A DNA stretch of 64,000 nucleotides from Humulus lupulus (Eukaryota; Streptophyta; Magnoliopsida; Rosales; Cannabaceae), in contig NC_084797.1 in assembly GCF_963169125.1 (NCBI RefSeq), positions 94,707,868 through 94,771,867 of the forward strand, given 5' to 3'. Below are positions 44,403 to 57,040 of the stretch, one piece after another. The translations under genes were made by a program, and so were the position numbers. Under the pieces are notes generated by a model. That model saw only the letters and a list, made by a program, of their open reading frames with translations. It searched no databases and was not told the DNA's origin. Numbering within the stretch: the first letter of the stretch is position 1; every line of letters starts with the position of its first letter.

Positions 44403-45640
44403 ACATTGTGACTTCTTTTCTGTGGGGTTTGGTACAGTATTGCCTACTGTAGAGTTAGTTGTATCCAAGAGATGGATTAGGTCACTACTAGTTACAGTGC
44501 AAAGCAGGAGTTGTCAGTTGACTTGGTGGAGTTAGAGATGATTGATTTTGACCTAATTCTTAGTATGGAATGGCTAGAGAAGTATGGGGCATCGATAGAC
44601 TGTAAGAAGAAGATGGTAACTTTTGAGCCAGAGGGTGAGGACCCCTTTGTTTTTGTTGGCATTATGCATAGACCCCATATACCTACAATATCAGTACTTA
44701 GATCTATAGACCTGTTGCAGGGAGGATGCATAGGGTTCTTAGCTAGTGTGGTGGACACCACCCAAGTCGTGCCAGTGGGACCAGAACAAACTCGGCTAGT
44801 CTGTAAGTTTCTGGCTGTGTTTCCAGAGGACTTGCCAGGGTTACCTCCGCACAAGGAGATTGATATTGTGATTGAGTTGGCGCTAGGGGCAGACCCAATG
44901 TCTAGGGCACCTTACAGGATGGCTCCAGCGGAGCTGAAGGAACTGAAGGTTCAACTACAAGAGTTACTAGACTTGGGTTTTGTGAGGCCCAGTTTCTTGC
45001 CATGAGACGCACGGTTTCTCTTTGTGAAGAAAAAGGATGGTTCTCTGAGGATGTGCATCGATTACAGGGAACTGAATAAGTTAACTATGAAGAACAGATA
45101 TCCTCAGCCAAGGATTGATGATTTGTTTGACTAGTTGCAGGGTAGAAAAATATTCTCTAAGATAGATCTTCGATCTGGTTATCACTAGCTAAGGGTTAAG
45201 GAGGAAGATATACCGAAGACAGCTTTTCACACCAGGTACGGGCATTGCGAGTATTTGGCTATGTCATTTTGATTGACTAATGCCCCGGCAGCATTTATGG
45301 ATTTTATGAATAGAGTGTTCAAGGACTACCTGGATTAGTTTGTGATCGTCCCTATCAACAATGTATTGATATACTCTCAGACGGAGACAGAACACGTGCA
45401 TCACCTCAGGTTGGTATTACAGAGGTTGAGAGAGCATAGGCTGTATGCGAAGTTCAAGAAGTGCGAGTTTTGGTTGCCACAGGTGACTTTCTTGGGTCAC
45501 ATAGTCAGTAAAGATGGTATTAAGGTGGATTCAGCGAAGGTTGAAGCAGTCAGAGATTGGCCAAGACCGAAGAACGCTTCAGATGTCAGGAGTTTCTTGG
45601 GTTTGGCAGGTTAGAATAGGTGCTTTGTGGAAGGGTTTCA
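44403..45640 (+). pseudogene. element B protease remainder and reverse transcriptase, cut by element C
   Basis: Resumes the B protease after E2 and reads LVELEMIDFDLILSMEWLEKYGASIDC. The RT then runs through [67 protein letters not shown] and NAPAAFMDFMNRVFKDYLD. The catalytic IDD motif reads INN ([13 protein letters not shown]), with both Asp replaced by Asn, so RT is dead even apart from the stops. It then shows [23 protein letters not shown] and FLGLAG, and breaks at 45640 inside CFVEGFH, where the LTR of element C starts. Confidence 0.88.
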
Positions 45641-47880
45641 TGTAATGACCCAACTATTTCTAAGACCCTGGACCATTAAAACTACTAGACATAGCAACTA
45701 ATTTAAATAAAACATACATAAGAAATAATCAAAACTTTATTAAAAACTCCAAAGTAAATATTGAAATACATAAATGAGCGGTATGGGATCCCATTGTATA
45801 AAAATAAAACAAAACATTAAATTAAATGAAGTTGTTTACAAAGATAAATCCGGAAAATACATAAAAACGTAATTTAAAGAGACTAAAAATAACATCGTCC
45901 TTGAATCGACACGCAGCCCATCCATTCCATCCATCCTCAACACACAAGCCATTGCCACCAAGAATCCTTCCGCCTCCGTATCTAATTTCCTGCATCACAC
46001 TAAAAATAAAGGAGTGGGCCTAATGCTCAGCAAGGAAAATCTACTAATCAATCATATATCATAAAACATAAACATAAGACTATATCAAAACATATACTAT
46101 AAAACATATATCACAATTCTGACCCATGTACATTGTAAACATTAGGGTTTTCTAACTAAGCAACAATGAGCCTCAAAATACATTGAGGTTTGCTAGCTAA
46201 GCAACTATGAGCCCTAGATAACATAAAACAACATTGGGGTTTAATAGCTAAGCAACAATGAGCCGCAAAATACATTGAGGTTTGCTAGCTAAGCAACTAT
46301 GAGCCCCTAGCAACATAAAAAAAGATTGGGGTTTACTAGCTAAGCAACTATGAGCCTCAAAAAACATTGAGGTTTGCTAGCTAAGCAACTATGAGCCCCT
46401 AGCAACATAAAAATATATTCATATATATATATCATAACATTTAACATAAACATATCATAACATATAAGCATATTGAAACGATCCTATTTTCCTTACCAAC
46501 ACCGAGATATTTGAGAATAAGGACAGGATTTGGAACACTCATAAAACAAACATAAAAACATATGAGTATGTATATAAAAGAAGATGAAAGGAAACTAAAC
46601 CATCAGGGAGGGAAACTTACCGAAAACCTTAATGTTTAAGAACTTAAACACCTAACCACGAAACAATAAACAGAAGATAGGATCTAAAAGAAACTTAAGG
46701 AAAACTAAGGAGTCATAAAGAATAGAACTTAAAAATAAGAATACATTTGGATGTACTAGAACCGATCTACACCTCAATATTGAAATCACACTATATCTCA
46801 CTTCCCAAGTGTTTATAAAGCTTCAGATGATAAAGCTTTTATCCCACACCCAAGTGTATCTCTCTATAGTAATCCTAGAACCTTGAAGGCTCTGAACACA
46901 GCTTGAAAAATGAAGAAAATGGCTGAGCACTAGGTCCTATTTATAGAGTGTGAAGAATGAAACTATGCTAATAAAAAAAATACTTAAATCCTTAAATAAA
47001 CATGATTATGAAAAGTGTCATGCTATTAGTGGTTCTGGAAGATTCTAGAGTTTCTAGAACTTTCTTTTATGATTAAATCCTTAAATAAACATGATTATGA
47101 CAAGTGTCATGCTCTTAGTTGTTCTGGAAGATTCTAGAGTTTCTAGATCTTTCTTTTATTTAAAAAAATACTTAATTTCATTCTGACTATAATCCAAATT
47201 TAAATTTAAATAAAATAGAATCCTAACTTCTAACTTCCTAAATCTCGTAACTCTAAAGTCACCTACAGTAAAATCAATATAACTGGAGGTATAGGATTCC
47301 GATTTAGACCATCTTTATATCGTTAGAAATCTAATTCAATTATCTACAACTTTCTAGAAATATTATTTTTCAAAATTCATAACATAACTAGGTCAAAAAT
47401 AGGTCGGAAGTTACAGTACCCTAAAGTTATGGGAAATCTATTTAATTATCTAAATGACAACCTAATCTACATATATTTTAACTAACCATAAAATAAAAAA
47501 CTCTAATTCCCTAGGCTGATTTCGAATTTACTAAGCCCAAAATCTTATTGGGCTTTATGTAGGCTCGATCCATAACACTTTTTAATAATATCATAATTAA
47601 TTTAATCTTATGCAATCACCCTCTTTTACACAAACAAGGCTACTAATATCATAAACCTATACTATGCCATAATAATCATAACTACTAAAAAATTAAGCAT
47701 TATGTTATAATTAATATTCTTAAACTATAGGTTAAACTTATAAAATTCATAACTGTTGTTACGAGTTTCCAACTAAGTCCCGACTTGAACCAAAATCTAT
47801 GGAATCTAACATACTACAAAATAATACTAACTACTACTACTACTATCTAGCTAGTTAAGTAAATATTCGAGGACTCTACA
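45641..47880 (-). repeat. element C 3' LTR (left, complete)
   Basis: 2240 bp, plus-strand reading TGTAATGACCC ... GAGGACTCTACA. It contains six copies of the CTAGCTAAGCAACTATGAGCC tandem word (46150-46400), whereas the other LTR has four. A duplicated ATGATTATGACAAGTGTCATGCT segment lies near 47003 and 47090. Confidence 0.9.
46140..46405. repeat. tandem repeat in LTR C, six copies
   Basis: GAGGTTTGCTAGCTAAGCAA-CTATGAGCC units at about 40-55-bp spacing. The counterpart at 53600-53770 has four. Confidence 0.85.
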
Positions 47881-47894
47881 ATTCTCCCCCACTA
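47881..47894 (-). other. element C polypurine tract
   Basis: The minus strand reads TAGTGGGGGAGAAT just before the LTR start TGTAGAGTCC. Confidence 0.8.
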
Positions 47895-48590
47895 AAAATA
47901 ATTTCGTACCCGAAATTTACTTATCAAACAATCTGGATACTGGGCTAACATGTATTCCTCCAACTCCCACGTTGCCTCCCGTTCAGAACTATTACTCCGT
48001 AGGACCTTGACTCTTGGAATACTCTTAGACCGTAATTCTTTCATCCTTCTATATAGGATGCTAACCGGTCGTTCCTCGTAACTCAAGTCTTCCTAGAGTG
48101 CTATCGTATTGTACTTGAGGATGTGAGACGGGTCTGACACATATATACACAGCATCTAGATGTGAAATACATTGTGACTATCTGCTAAAGCTGGCGGTAG
48201 GGCTAATCTATATGCAACTATTCCCACCTTGTCCAATATCTGAAAAGGACCTATAAACCGGGGACTAAGCTTGCCTTTCTTCCCAAACCGCTTCACACCT
48301 TTCATAGGAGATATCTTTAAGAAGACTTGATCTCTGACTTTGTATTCCACATCACGCCGCTTGGCATCCGCATAATTTTTCTGACAGCTCTGAGCAGGGA
48401 GCATACGTTTTCTAATTAGCGCTACTGCATCCTGAGCTTCTCTAACATCGTCGGGTCCAAGAAGTTGCCTTTCTCCTACTTCGTCCCAATGTAACAGCGA
48501 TCGACACCTCCTTCCATAGAGTAACTCATAAGGTACCATCCCGATCGTTGATTGGTAGCTATTGTTGTAGTAGAATTCTATCAGCGACAA
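47892..48590 (-). pseudogene. element C integrase C-terminus and chromodomain
   Basis: Minus strand: [61 protein letters not shown] and [19 protein letters not shown], the integrase C-terminal domain. After a stop or two comes YEERPVSILYRRMKELRSKSIPRVKVL ... REATWELEEYMLAQYPD, a chromodomain-like tail that in relatives directs insertion to particular chromatin. The frame is shared across the stops (48086 and 48590 frames agree). Stops lie near 48090-48155. Confidence 0.85.
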
Positions 48591-49290
48591 ATACTTACTC
48601 CATGATCAAGTACACAAGTGCGCAACATATCTTCTAAAATGTGTATGGTACACTCGGACTGACGTCTGTCAGAGGATGAAATGTCGTACTAAGACTTAAC
48701 TTGGTACCCATAGCTTACTGCAAGCTTCCCCAAATTCTCAATGTAAATCGATCCTCTATCGGACACTATAGTCTTAGGGATTCCATTCAGTCATACTATC
48801 TCCTGAACATAAATGTCTACGTATTGGTCTACTGTGTACGTAGTCTTGACAGGCAGGAAATGAGCTAACTTGGTTAGTCTATCTACTACTACCCAAACTG
48901 AGTCGTGCTGCTTACTTGTTCGTGATAATCCTGTCACGAAATCCATGGCTATGTCGTCCCATTTCTATTATGGAATATTAAGCGGTTACATTAAGCCTGC
49001 AGACCGCTGATGTTCTTCTTTCACTTGCTGACATACTAAGCATTTAGACACATACTCCGCTACATCTTTCTTCATTCTTGGCCACCAATACAATGCCTTG
49101 AGGTCGTGAGTCATCTTGGTGGACCCTGGGTGAACTGAGTATGGGGTATTGTGCGCTTCTTCTAAAATCTTCATCTTAATTACATGATCATTCGGCATGC
49201 ATACCCAATCCTTATATCTCAAAAACCCTTGTCCCGAGATCGAGAAATATATGGCCTTGCCTTCTTTAACTGCATCCATATGTGCTACTA
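48591..49290 (-). pseudogene. element C integrase N-terminus and catalytic core
   Basis: The zinc-binding domain is clear at 49279-48986 (YSVHPGSTKMTHDLKALYWWPRMKKDVAEYVSKCLVCQQVK), with H, H, C and C present. The catalytic core from about 48985 to 48600 is frameshifted and full of stops, though FHPLTDVSPSVPYTF-like debris and the expected order are visible. It is certainly inactive. Confidence 0.78.
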
Positions 49291-49507
49291 ATGTGTCATC
49301 ATGCCCTTGCCCGATCCGTATATCTTCTAACAGACTTGACTGGATGGATAAGTTAGCCAGTTTACCAATGACTACTTCTATTCCGGCATTGATCTTCTCC
49401 TGCTATAGCAGCTTTTCTATTCCAGCTAACGCTGCTAGACTTCCATAACTTTTCCTACTTTGCATATCGATAACTACGTTTACCTTTCCTGGGAGGTATA
49501 GAATTTC

Positions 49508-49880
49508 CTAGTCATAATCCTTCACTAGTTCTAACCACTTGTGCTGCCTCATGTTGAGCTCCTTTTGCGTGAAGAAATACTTTAAGCTTTTGTGGTTCGT
49601 ATAAATCTCACACCGTTCTCCATAAAGATAATGGCGCCAGATTTTCAATGCAAGGACCACCGCTGCCAACTCCATGTCGTCTGTTGGATAGCGTTGCTCG
49701 TATTCCTTTAGTTGCCTTAAGGCGTAGGCTATTACCTTGTGATTCTGCATCAGCACACCACCCAACCCTTGCTTCGACGCATCGCAATACAGTACAAACT
49801 TATCGTTGGGTGTCGGTACACAAAGTACTGGTGCTGAGCATAGCTTATCCTTAAGCAACTGGAAGCTCTCTTCACACTTA
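49508..49880 (-). pseudogene. element C RNase H
   Basis: Minus strand: [75 protein letters not shown] and [30 protein letters not shown]. This is the normal chromovirus RNase H, well preserved. Confidence 0.9.
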
Positions 49881-49899
49881 TCCGTCTAGTTGAACCTTT

Positions 49900-50700
49900 G
49901 TTGTTTTCGGGCCAGGTTGGTAAACAGAGTGGCTATCTAAGAAAAGCCCTCTACGAACCTCCAATAATAACTTGCTAGTCCCAGAAAAGTTCTCACGTCT
50001 GACGCGTTCTTTGGTCTTGGCAATTCCTTCACAGCCTCTACTTTAGATGGCTCTACAACAACTCCTTCCTTGGATACTATGTGTCCAAGGAACGCTACTT
50101 GCAAAAGCCAATATTCGCATTTTGTAAACTTGGCGTAAAGTAACAAGGTCATCCCTAAATGTTCCTTGTGCTCAGCTTCGTCCTTTGAGTACACCAAGAT
50201 ATTGTCGACAAATACTACGACGAATTTGTCCAAAAGACCATATTCATTAATCCATAAATGCGGCTGGAGCATGGGTAAGACCAAAAGACATAACTAAAAA
50301 CTCATAATGTCCATAACGAGTTCTAAAAGTCATTTTGGGAATATCCTCCTCTCGTACCTTGAGCTGGTAACACCTGGACCGTAGATCAATCTTTAAAACA
50401 CACGGTTGCCCCTCGAAGTTGATTAAACAAGTCGTCAATTCGGGGTAGCGGGTACTTATCCTTAATTATCACCTTATACCACTCATTGCAATCTATGCAC
50501 ATTCACATACTTGCGTCCTTCTTCCTCACAAAAAGAACCGGTGCTCCCCATGGCGAATGGCTTGGTCTAATGAAACCCGAATCTAAGAGTTCTTGTAGTT
50601 GCGTATTTAACTCCTTGAGTTCGTTCGTTCGGTGCCATCCGGTATGGTGTCTTTGAAATAGGCTCGGTGTCGGGTACTAGTTTGATTGTGAAGTCTATCT
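49900..50700 (-). pseudogene. element C reverse transcriptase
   Basis: Minus strand pieces: [46 protein letters not shown] (50438-50247), then [27 protein letters not shown] and [24 protein letters not shown] to [15 protein letters not shown] (50284-49937). The catalytic VDD is VDN, so the second Asp is lost. Earlier RT (FLVRKKDAS and the like) is frameshifted at 50450-50690. Confidence 0.88.
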
Positions 50701-50728
50701 CCCGTGTTAGCGGCAATCCTGGTAGTCG

Positions 50729-51220
50729 TTAGGAAATAACTATGGGAATTCCTTTATAATGTGGATGTCTCCAACCTTTAGTGGTGTTTCCTTTACCACA
50801 TCTGTGACGTTGGCTAAGAATGCATGACATCCTTTTTCTATCATCCTCTAAGCTTTGAGAGATGAAATAAGCGGCGTACGTAGTCCTAAATTTTTTTCCC
50901 ATATAGCATAGTTTCTGGCCGTCAGGAGTCTCAAACATCACTTGCTTACGTCTGCAGTCGATGGTTGCGCCATGCCTTGCTAGCCAATCCATGCCCAGTA
51001 TTACGTCGAAGTATTTGATCTTTAACTCTATCAGGTCTCCTTCTAGTTCTCCATCCTCAATTTTGATCGGTATGCCCCGTACCATCCGTGATGATAGGAC
51101 TACTTCACCCGAAGGCAAATATGTCACAAACCTAGTTCTACAAGGTTTGTCTAATTTCTGTATCATTCGTAACGAGATATACGAGTATGTTGTTCCCAAA
51201 TCAAACAATACTAGAACATG
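50729..51220 (-). pseudogene. element C aspartic protease
   Basis: Minus strand MFDLGTTYSYISLRMIQKL shows the active site D-L-G, where relatives have D-S-G. Then come CRTRFVTYLPSGEVVLSSRMVRGIPIKI, LIELKIKYFDVILGMDWLARHGATIDC and VMFETPDGQKLCYMG. It ends in a stop before the RT. The order gag-protease-RT is standard. Confidence 0.85.
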
Positions 51221-51289
51221 TACTATCGAGGATAGGAATCTGACCTGTGACCACTTTATTGCTAGCGTCAGCTTCTCCTTGGGTTAAGG

Positions 51290-52484
51290 CAAAGACTCTA
51301 GCAGGAACCATCTTGTTGTCCCTTTTCTCCTCTGGCTTGAGCTAGGGACATTGCCTCCTTTAGTGACCTTCCTGACCATAATTGAAGCATCCTTTGGTGT
51401 TTGGACGGCACTCACTACGATGTTTCTTTTGGTACTTAGCACATTGCGGGTATTATCTCCATTGTTTGTCCACGCCCTTTTATCGTTATCAGATTGCTTA
51501 TTGTCAGGATGCCTTCTTTCCTAACCATTACTATTGTTGTTTCTAGACTGATGGTTGTTGTGGTTGTTGTTCAGACCAATCTGAGGTTGACTCTGCTGTT
51601 TAGGCTCAGGTTTACTAGCTTCCTTTTTACTAACATTTTCCTGAAGCCTTTTCTACTTCTATAGCCGTTTCTACAGCATCGACGTAAGTAGTGGTTCCAG
51701 GGTTTGCTAGCTTAACCCCTAACTCAATCTTTGGTCTAAGTCCTCTAATGAACTTGGTCACCCTCAGAAAGTCTATTGGAACGAACTCTGGTGCAAACTT
51801 GGCTAATCTGTCAAACTGTCGAGCATACTCCGCCACCGTCAAGTTTCCCTTGTTTAGACTGGTGAACTCCTCAACCCTTGTGGCGATGACTGCCGAGTTG
51901 TAGTACTTTTTGTGGAACAGCTCCACAAATCTGGTCCATGTCATGGTGGCGAAATCGTGAGTCTGCTGAACTAAGTCCCACCATATTCTAGAATCCTTCT
52001 TAAGTAGAGACAAAACGCAGGATATGTGATTTGCGTTGCTGAGATTCATGTGCGCTACATTTCTGAGCCATTCTTCCGCCTAGAAGGGGTCTGTTGTCGC
52101 TTCAAAGTTTGGAGCTTGTTGCTTACAAAACCACTCGTAGATTGGCTCCATTTACTTAGCTGGGTATGGCGCATAATTTTCCATTGGCCATCCCCCATAA
52201 GGACCTACTTGATGGGGTGCTTGAGCCATTTGCTGAGGCTGTGGTTGCGGCTGAGGCTGAGGCTGAGGCTGAGTCTGTTGTCACTGTTGCTACAGCAATT
52301 CTTCCACTTGTTTTTGTAGCCTAATAATTTCTGCAGTGTTGTCGACTGACGGCAGCGGTGCACTTCGGTTAGCAGCAGCAGTGGTTGCACGCCTTCCCCT
52401 TCTTCGAACTGGAGGTGCTTCATTAGTCTCAGAAGCGACATTGGAGGCATTAACATTCGTGTGTGTAGACCTTCTGAGCGACAT
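51290..52484 (-). pseudogene. element C gag
   Basis: The minus-strand start is ATG at 52484 (MSLRRSTHTNVNASN). A region with repeated Gln codons follows, then the gag core from 52049 (LSLLKKDSRIWWDLVQQTHDFATMTWTRFVELFHKKYYNSAV ... LTVAEYARQFDRLAKFAPEFVPIDFLRVTKFIRGLRP). A zinc knuckle near 51390 reads CFNYGQEGH, with the second Cys replaced by Tyr. Stops and frameshifts lie between the parts. The start is chosen because it is the first ATG after the primer site that leads into the gag frame. Confidence 0.82.
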
Positions 52485-53098
52485 CTTCAGCAAAACTTCT
52501 AACAGTCGAGAACATGTTAGAACTTACCCTAATAGGCTCTAAGACAAAACTTAATATAAGCAAACATAACTTGGACCTATTAATTATGATTTCTTATGAA
52601 AAATAATGTAAGCCTTCTTTATGATTAGGGTGTGTTTCTAAACTTAGAAAAATAAGCCATCTTTATAATTTTCTAAGTCTGTTTCTAATCATCCTATATG
52701 ACTTAATTCTTAGGCTTGAAACTCGCCGTTGTTTCAAAGTTAACCATATTGAGGGAGGGCTGGGATCAGTAAAATCGTTCCCACTACTATGGCCCCCTAA
52801 ACTATCAATATAGAACCTAGTCCATTGATTTGTATCAACCCTCACCGAACTTGGCCATTATTTATTATGATTGTAGAAAAAAATATCAAACTCATACATG
52901 TCATTCAAAAATAACAATGATATTCATTTGGAAAAAGGTTTTCACTAAAAACAAACATAAATGCAAAGATAATAAATAAAATAAATAAACAAAATAAACT
53001 AATTTACAAATATTCTTAACTGAAAACATAAGGGCTAAAACGTTAGATTCGAAGCTTGAGCATGTGTATCAAGGAGAACTTCATACAAATGGACCATT
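52485..53098. other. element C 5' leader
   Basis: AT-rich noncoding DNA between primer site and gag on the minus strand. No protein or RNA gene is seen. Confidence 0.65.
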
Positions 53099-53110
53099 GT
53101 GCTGATACCA
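53099..53110 (-). other. element C primer binding site
   Basis: The minus strand reads TGGTATCAGCAC, Met-type (canonical TGGTATCAGAGC) with a changed 3' end, 2 bp after the LTR. Confidence 0.8.
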
Positions 53111-53112
53111 AC

Positions 53113-54411
53113 TGTAATGACCCAACTATTTCTAAGACCTTTGACCATTAAAACTACTAGACATAGCTACTAATTTAAATAAAACATACATAAGAAATAA
53201 TCGTAACTTTATTAAAAACTCCAAAGTAAATATTGAAATACATAAATGAGTGGTATGGGATCCCATTGTTTTAAAATAAAACAAAACTTTAAATTAAATG
53301 AAGCTTTTACAAAGCTAAATGCAGAAAATACATAAAAACATAATTTAAAGAGACTAAAAATAACATCGTCCTCAAATCGATACGCTGCCCATCCATCCTC
53401 AACACACAAGCTAAGCCACCAAGAATCCTTCCGCCTCCGTATCTAATTTCATGTATCACACTAAAAATAAAGGAGTGATCCTAATGCTCAGCAAGGAAAA
53501 TCTACTAATCAATCATATATCATAAAACATAAACATAAGACTATATCAAAACATATACTATAAAACATATATCACAATTCTGACCCATCTACATGGAAAA
53601 CATTAGGGTTTGCTAACTGAGCAACAATGAGCCTCAAAATACATTGAGGTTTGCTAGCTAAGCAACTATGAGCCCTAGACAGCATACAACAATATTGGGG
53701 TTTACTAGCTAAACAACTATGAGCCTTAAAATACATTGAGGTTTGCTAGCTAAGCAACTATGAGCCCCTAGCAACATAAAAACGTATTCATATATATATA
53801 TATCATAACATGTCATAACATAACATTTAACATAAACATATCATAACATATAAGCATATTGAAACTATCCTATTTTCCATACCAACACCGTGATATTTGA
53901 GAACAAGGACGAGATTTGGAACACTCCTAAAACCAACATAAAAACATATGAGTATCTATAGAAAAGAAGATGAAAGGAAACTAAACCATTAAGGAGGGAA
54001 ACTTACTGAGAACCTTAATGTTTAATAACTTAAACAACTAACCACGAAACCATAAACAGAAGTTAAGATCTGAAAGAAACTTAAGGAAAACTAAGGAATC
54101 ATAAAGAATAGAACTTAAGAATAAGAATACATTTGGATGTACTAGAACCGATCTACACCTCGATATTGAAAGCACGCTATATCTCACTTCCCAAGTGTTT
54201 ATAAAGCTTAAGATGATAAAGCTTTTATCCAACACCCAAGTGTATCTCTCTATAGTAATCCTAGAACCTTGAAGGCTTTAATCACAGCTTGAAAAATGAA
54301 GAAAATGGCGGAGCACTAGGTCCTATTTATAGAATTGGAGGAGTGAAACTATCCTATTAAAAAATCTTCTTAAATCCTTAAATAAACATGATTATGACAA
54401 GTGTCATGCTC
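53113..54411 (-). repeat. element C 5' LTR (right, truncated)
   Basis: Aligns from TGTAATGACCC with 45641 onward and breaks off at GTGTCATGCTCTA, which corresponds to about 47119 in the complete copy. The remaining 760 bp or so are missing. Confidence 0.88.
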
Positions 54412-54625
54412 TAAGTCAGGATGCAGTTAGGAGATGTTGTATGGTAGGAGGTGAAGATCGCCCATTCACTAGGATGAGATGGGTGACAGGAAATATCTAG
54501 GTCAGGATGCAGTTAAGAGGACCACCGAGGCTATCGAGAAGATTAGAGCTTGGATCTCGCTTCTCAGAGTAGGCAGAAGAGTAATTCTGACCTGAAGTGT
54601 AGGAACGTGGAGTTCCAGGTGGGAG
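54412..54625 (+). pseudogene. chromovirus integrase fragment between C and D
   Basis: 54434-54625 aligns with the element D integrase at 60090-60285 (DEMGER, the KIRAR region and RDVEFQV), with stops. It is on the plus strand and could be the end of element B. It breaks off at GGTGGGAG, where the LTR of element D starts. The first 20 or so bases are filler copied from 54507-54529. Confidence 0.7.
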
Positions 54626-57025
54626 TGTAATGAACCAAATTTACTAATAAGGCTTAAGGGACTTGATTAGTGTGCCAGGAGGGCATAATTGGAATTTATG
54701 CGATTTGATGATTAAAAGTATGTTATATGACTATTTCAATATCTGAGATGCATGACTGTGTATTAGTATGCATGTAGGCCCTGATTAGGTTAGAAGGGCA
54801 TAATCATAATTTTGGGCCCGTTGAGGGCATAATAGTATATATATGTGATAAATTGTCGAGACCACGTTATTATGTGGATATATTTGTGATCTGTGATTAG
54901 TGACGATCCTAGTGAGCGGTTTAGCGAAAAGTCACGGCGGGGATTTATACCCGGCTCGAGGCGAGCCTGGCGGTACAAATGGGGATTCATAGAATATATT
55001 GGGGTCTATTTTGACATTGGAGAATATAGTTGGTGTTTGGTTAGGCTTTGGGAAATAAGCGGTAAATATTAGAGACACTCGAGGAATTAGCGGGGATTGG
55101 GTGAAATGACCAAAATGATTTATACTTAGTGGAATTTGGCTTATAAGGGATAAGTATTATCAGGCTTTATAGTTAGTCGAATTTGTAGAAGGGGCTGGAA
55201 TTCTGAAGGAAATAAAAGGAAAGAAAAGGAAGGAAAGAAAAAGAAAGAAAAGGAAGGAAAGGAAGGGAATTGGAAGTCTACCCTTTTCTCTCTCTCGGTT
55301 CAAGTTTTCTTCACCATCTCTTGAGGATTTTTGGGGCAGAAACTTAGGGAGAACTAGAGCAAAAGCTTGAGGTTAAGGTCTTTGATCTGGCCGGAAGAAT
55401 TGGCAGGGATTTAACAAGAACAAACAATCCACTTAAGGTAAGATTTTGAGGTTAACACCCAATTTTTGGTATTGGTTTTGAGTTAGTTTTCTAAGAAAAG
55501 TTCTGTGGGTATCTTAGGGAGTTAAGGCTGAGGATTTGAGGAGGAGAAGGTCAAGCTTGTGAGGACGACAACCTAGGCTAAACTCATCCAGCGAAGGTAA
55601 GGGATTCTAGTTTGAACTTTTTGGTTTCAATGGTTGTTTTGGTGAGTTTTTGAATTCTAGGTTCAGCTATGGTGAAATCTTAGATTACGGGTGCATGTGC
55701 TTAAGTTTTTTATGGTTGGGGTGCTTGGGATGAGTTAGACATGTTAGTAAGCTTTATTCTAAGTTTGTTTGAAGTTTGGAGAAGTTTTGGTAAGGTTTGG
55801 CTCGGGGAAAGTCGAAGGAGGGAAAAACAACATTTTGCTGTTCTGTGACTAGCTCTATAGCGCTAGCCTTTGGGCACTGTAGCGCTAGGCCATTTACCCT
55901 TGGATGATTTCGGGCTCTGTTTGTAGCGCTGTAGCGCCTTCTTTAGAGCGCTGCAGCCCTACCTTATTTCCCGAAAAGGGGTTTTTGAGCTATTTTCATG
56001 GGTTTTTGCCCAGGGGTTCGGGGTTCGATTCCACCACCTCGTTCGGTGGAATTGGGGCTTCCCGAGGGCTCGGTATTGGTCCTGAGGTTAGGTTTTGGAC
56101 TTAAGGTTTGGTGATGATTTTGATCTATGGATGTGACTAGGTGCGCGCTAGGGCTCAAGAGGGATCGTGCTCAAGGGTCAAAGTAAACGAAGCTAGCGAA
56201 TTTAAAGGTAAGAAAACTGCCCCTGGTTATGTGTTTGTGATGGGACTAAGTGTTCCCGATGTTTGTATAATGTCAAAGATGGTATTATGCCATGGGACAT
56301 GTGTTAAAGGGCCTAAGGGTGCCATATACAATATTTGCGCACAAGGCACGACTTGGCCATTGGTAGCCGAGGATAGCTTAACATTCACTGAGCTCGGTTT
56401 AAGTGGGCCGGAGTCACTGGGATAAACAGAGTGTGCGGCCTAAGGGCGCTATCCCTAGTTATCATTTGTGAATTGATTATCGATATGTAATGATTTGCTT
56501 GGTATGTTGAGTACCTGATTGTCATGGATGCTTAGTCTGTTGAGAACATGCTTATGTGATATGAGATATTTGACTGTCTGTTAATTGATTGTGCTCTGTT
56601 ATTGTGTTTTCTTGCTGGGCCTTGGCTCACGGGTGCTATGTGGTGCAGGTAAAGGCAAAGGCAAGTTGGACCAACCCTAAGATGGAGAGCTGCAGGGCTG
56701 AATGTACATAGTCAGTTGTTCGGCCGCCATGGCCGAGGAGTGGATCAGGACAAGGAATGCTTAACTGTCTGTTTTGCCTTAGAGTGGCTAATTACTATAT
56801 TTAAATCTTGAATATTTTTAAACAGTCTCAATCTTATTATTTTTGGGATCCCATGTTTTAAAGATAATGCTCATTTATAAAAGATAAAGCTTTTGAGACC
56901 AAAATCTTTTAACCCTAGTTCCACTATAGTTTCAGTAACACGTTTTTAATTAAATGACTTGATCAGCAAGCCCAACACCTTTATAAACACACAGTGTAAC
57001 GGTCTTGGCCATCCAGGGCGTTACA
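54626..57025 (+). repeat. element D 5' LTR
   Basis: About 2400 bp from TGTAATGAACC to GGGCGTTACA, before the primer site. It includes a GA-rich tract (about 55200-55270) followed by a CT-rich CTTTTCTCTCTCTCG leader, and GCGCTAG-rich palindromic words at 55855-55960. Confidence 0.9.
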
Positions 57026-57028
57026 ACT

Positions 57029-57040
57029 TGGTATCAGAGC
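57029..57040 (+). other. element D primer binding site
   Basis: TGGTATCAGAGC, initiator tRNA-Met type, 3 bp after the LTR. Confidence 0.92.

Larger units (their letters stand above)
45641..54411 (-). mobile_element. C: Tekay-like chromovirus nested in element B RT, minus strand
   Basis: It has a complete left LTR (45641-47880), polypurine tract, integrase with chromodomain, RNase H, RT, protease and gag on the minus strand. It ends with a primer binding site (53099-53110) and a right LTR cut short at about 54411. The chromodomain and Met-type primer site fit the Tekay/Del branch. Target duplication cannot be tested because the right end is deleted. Confidence 0.88.
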
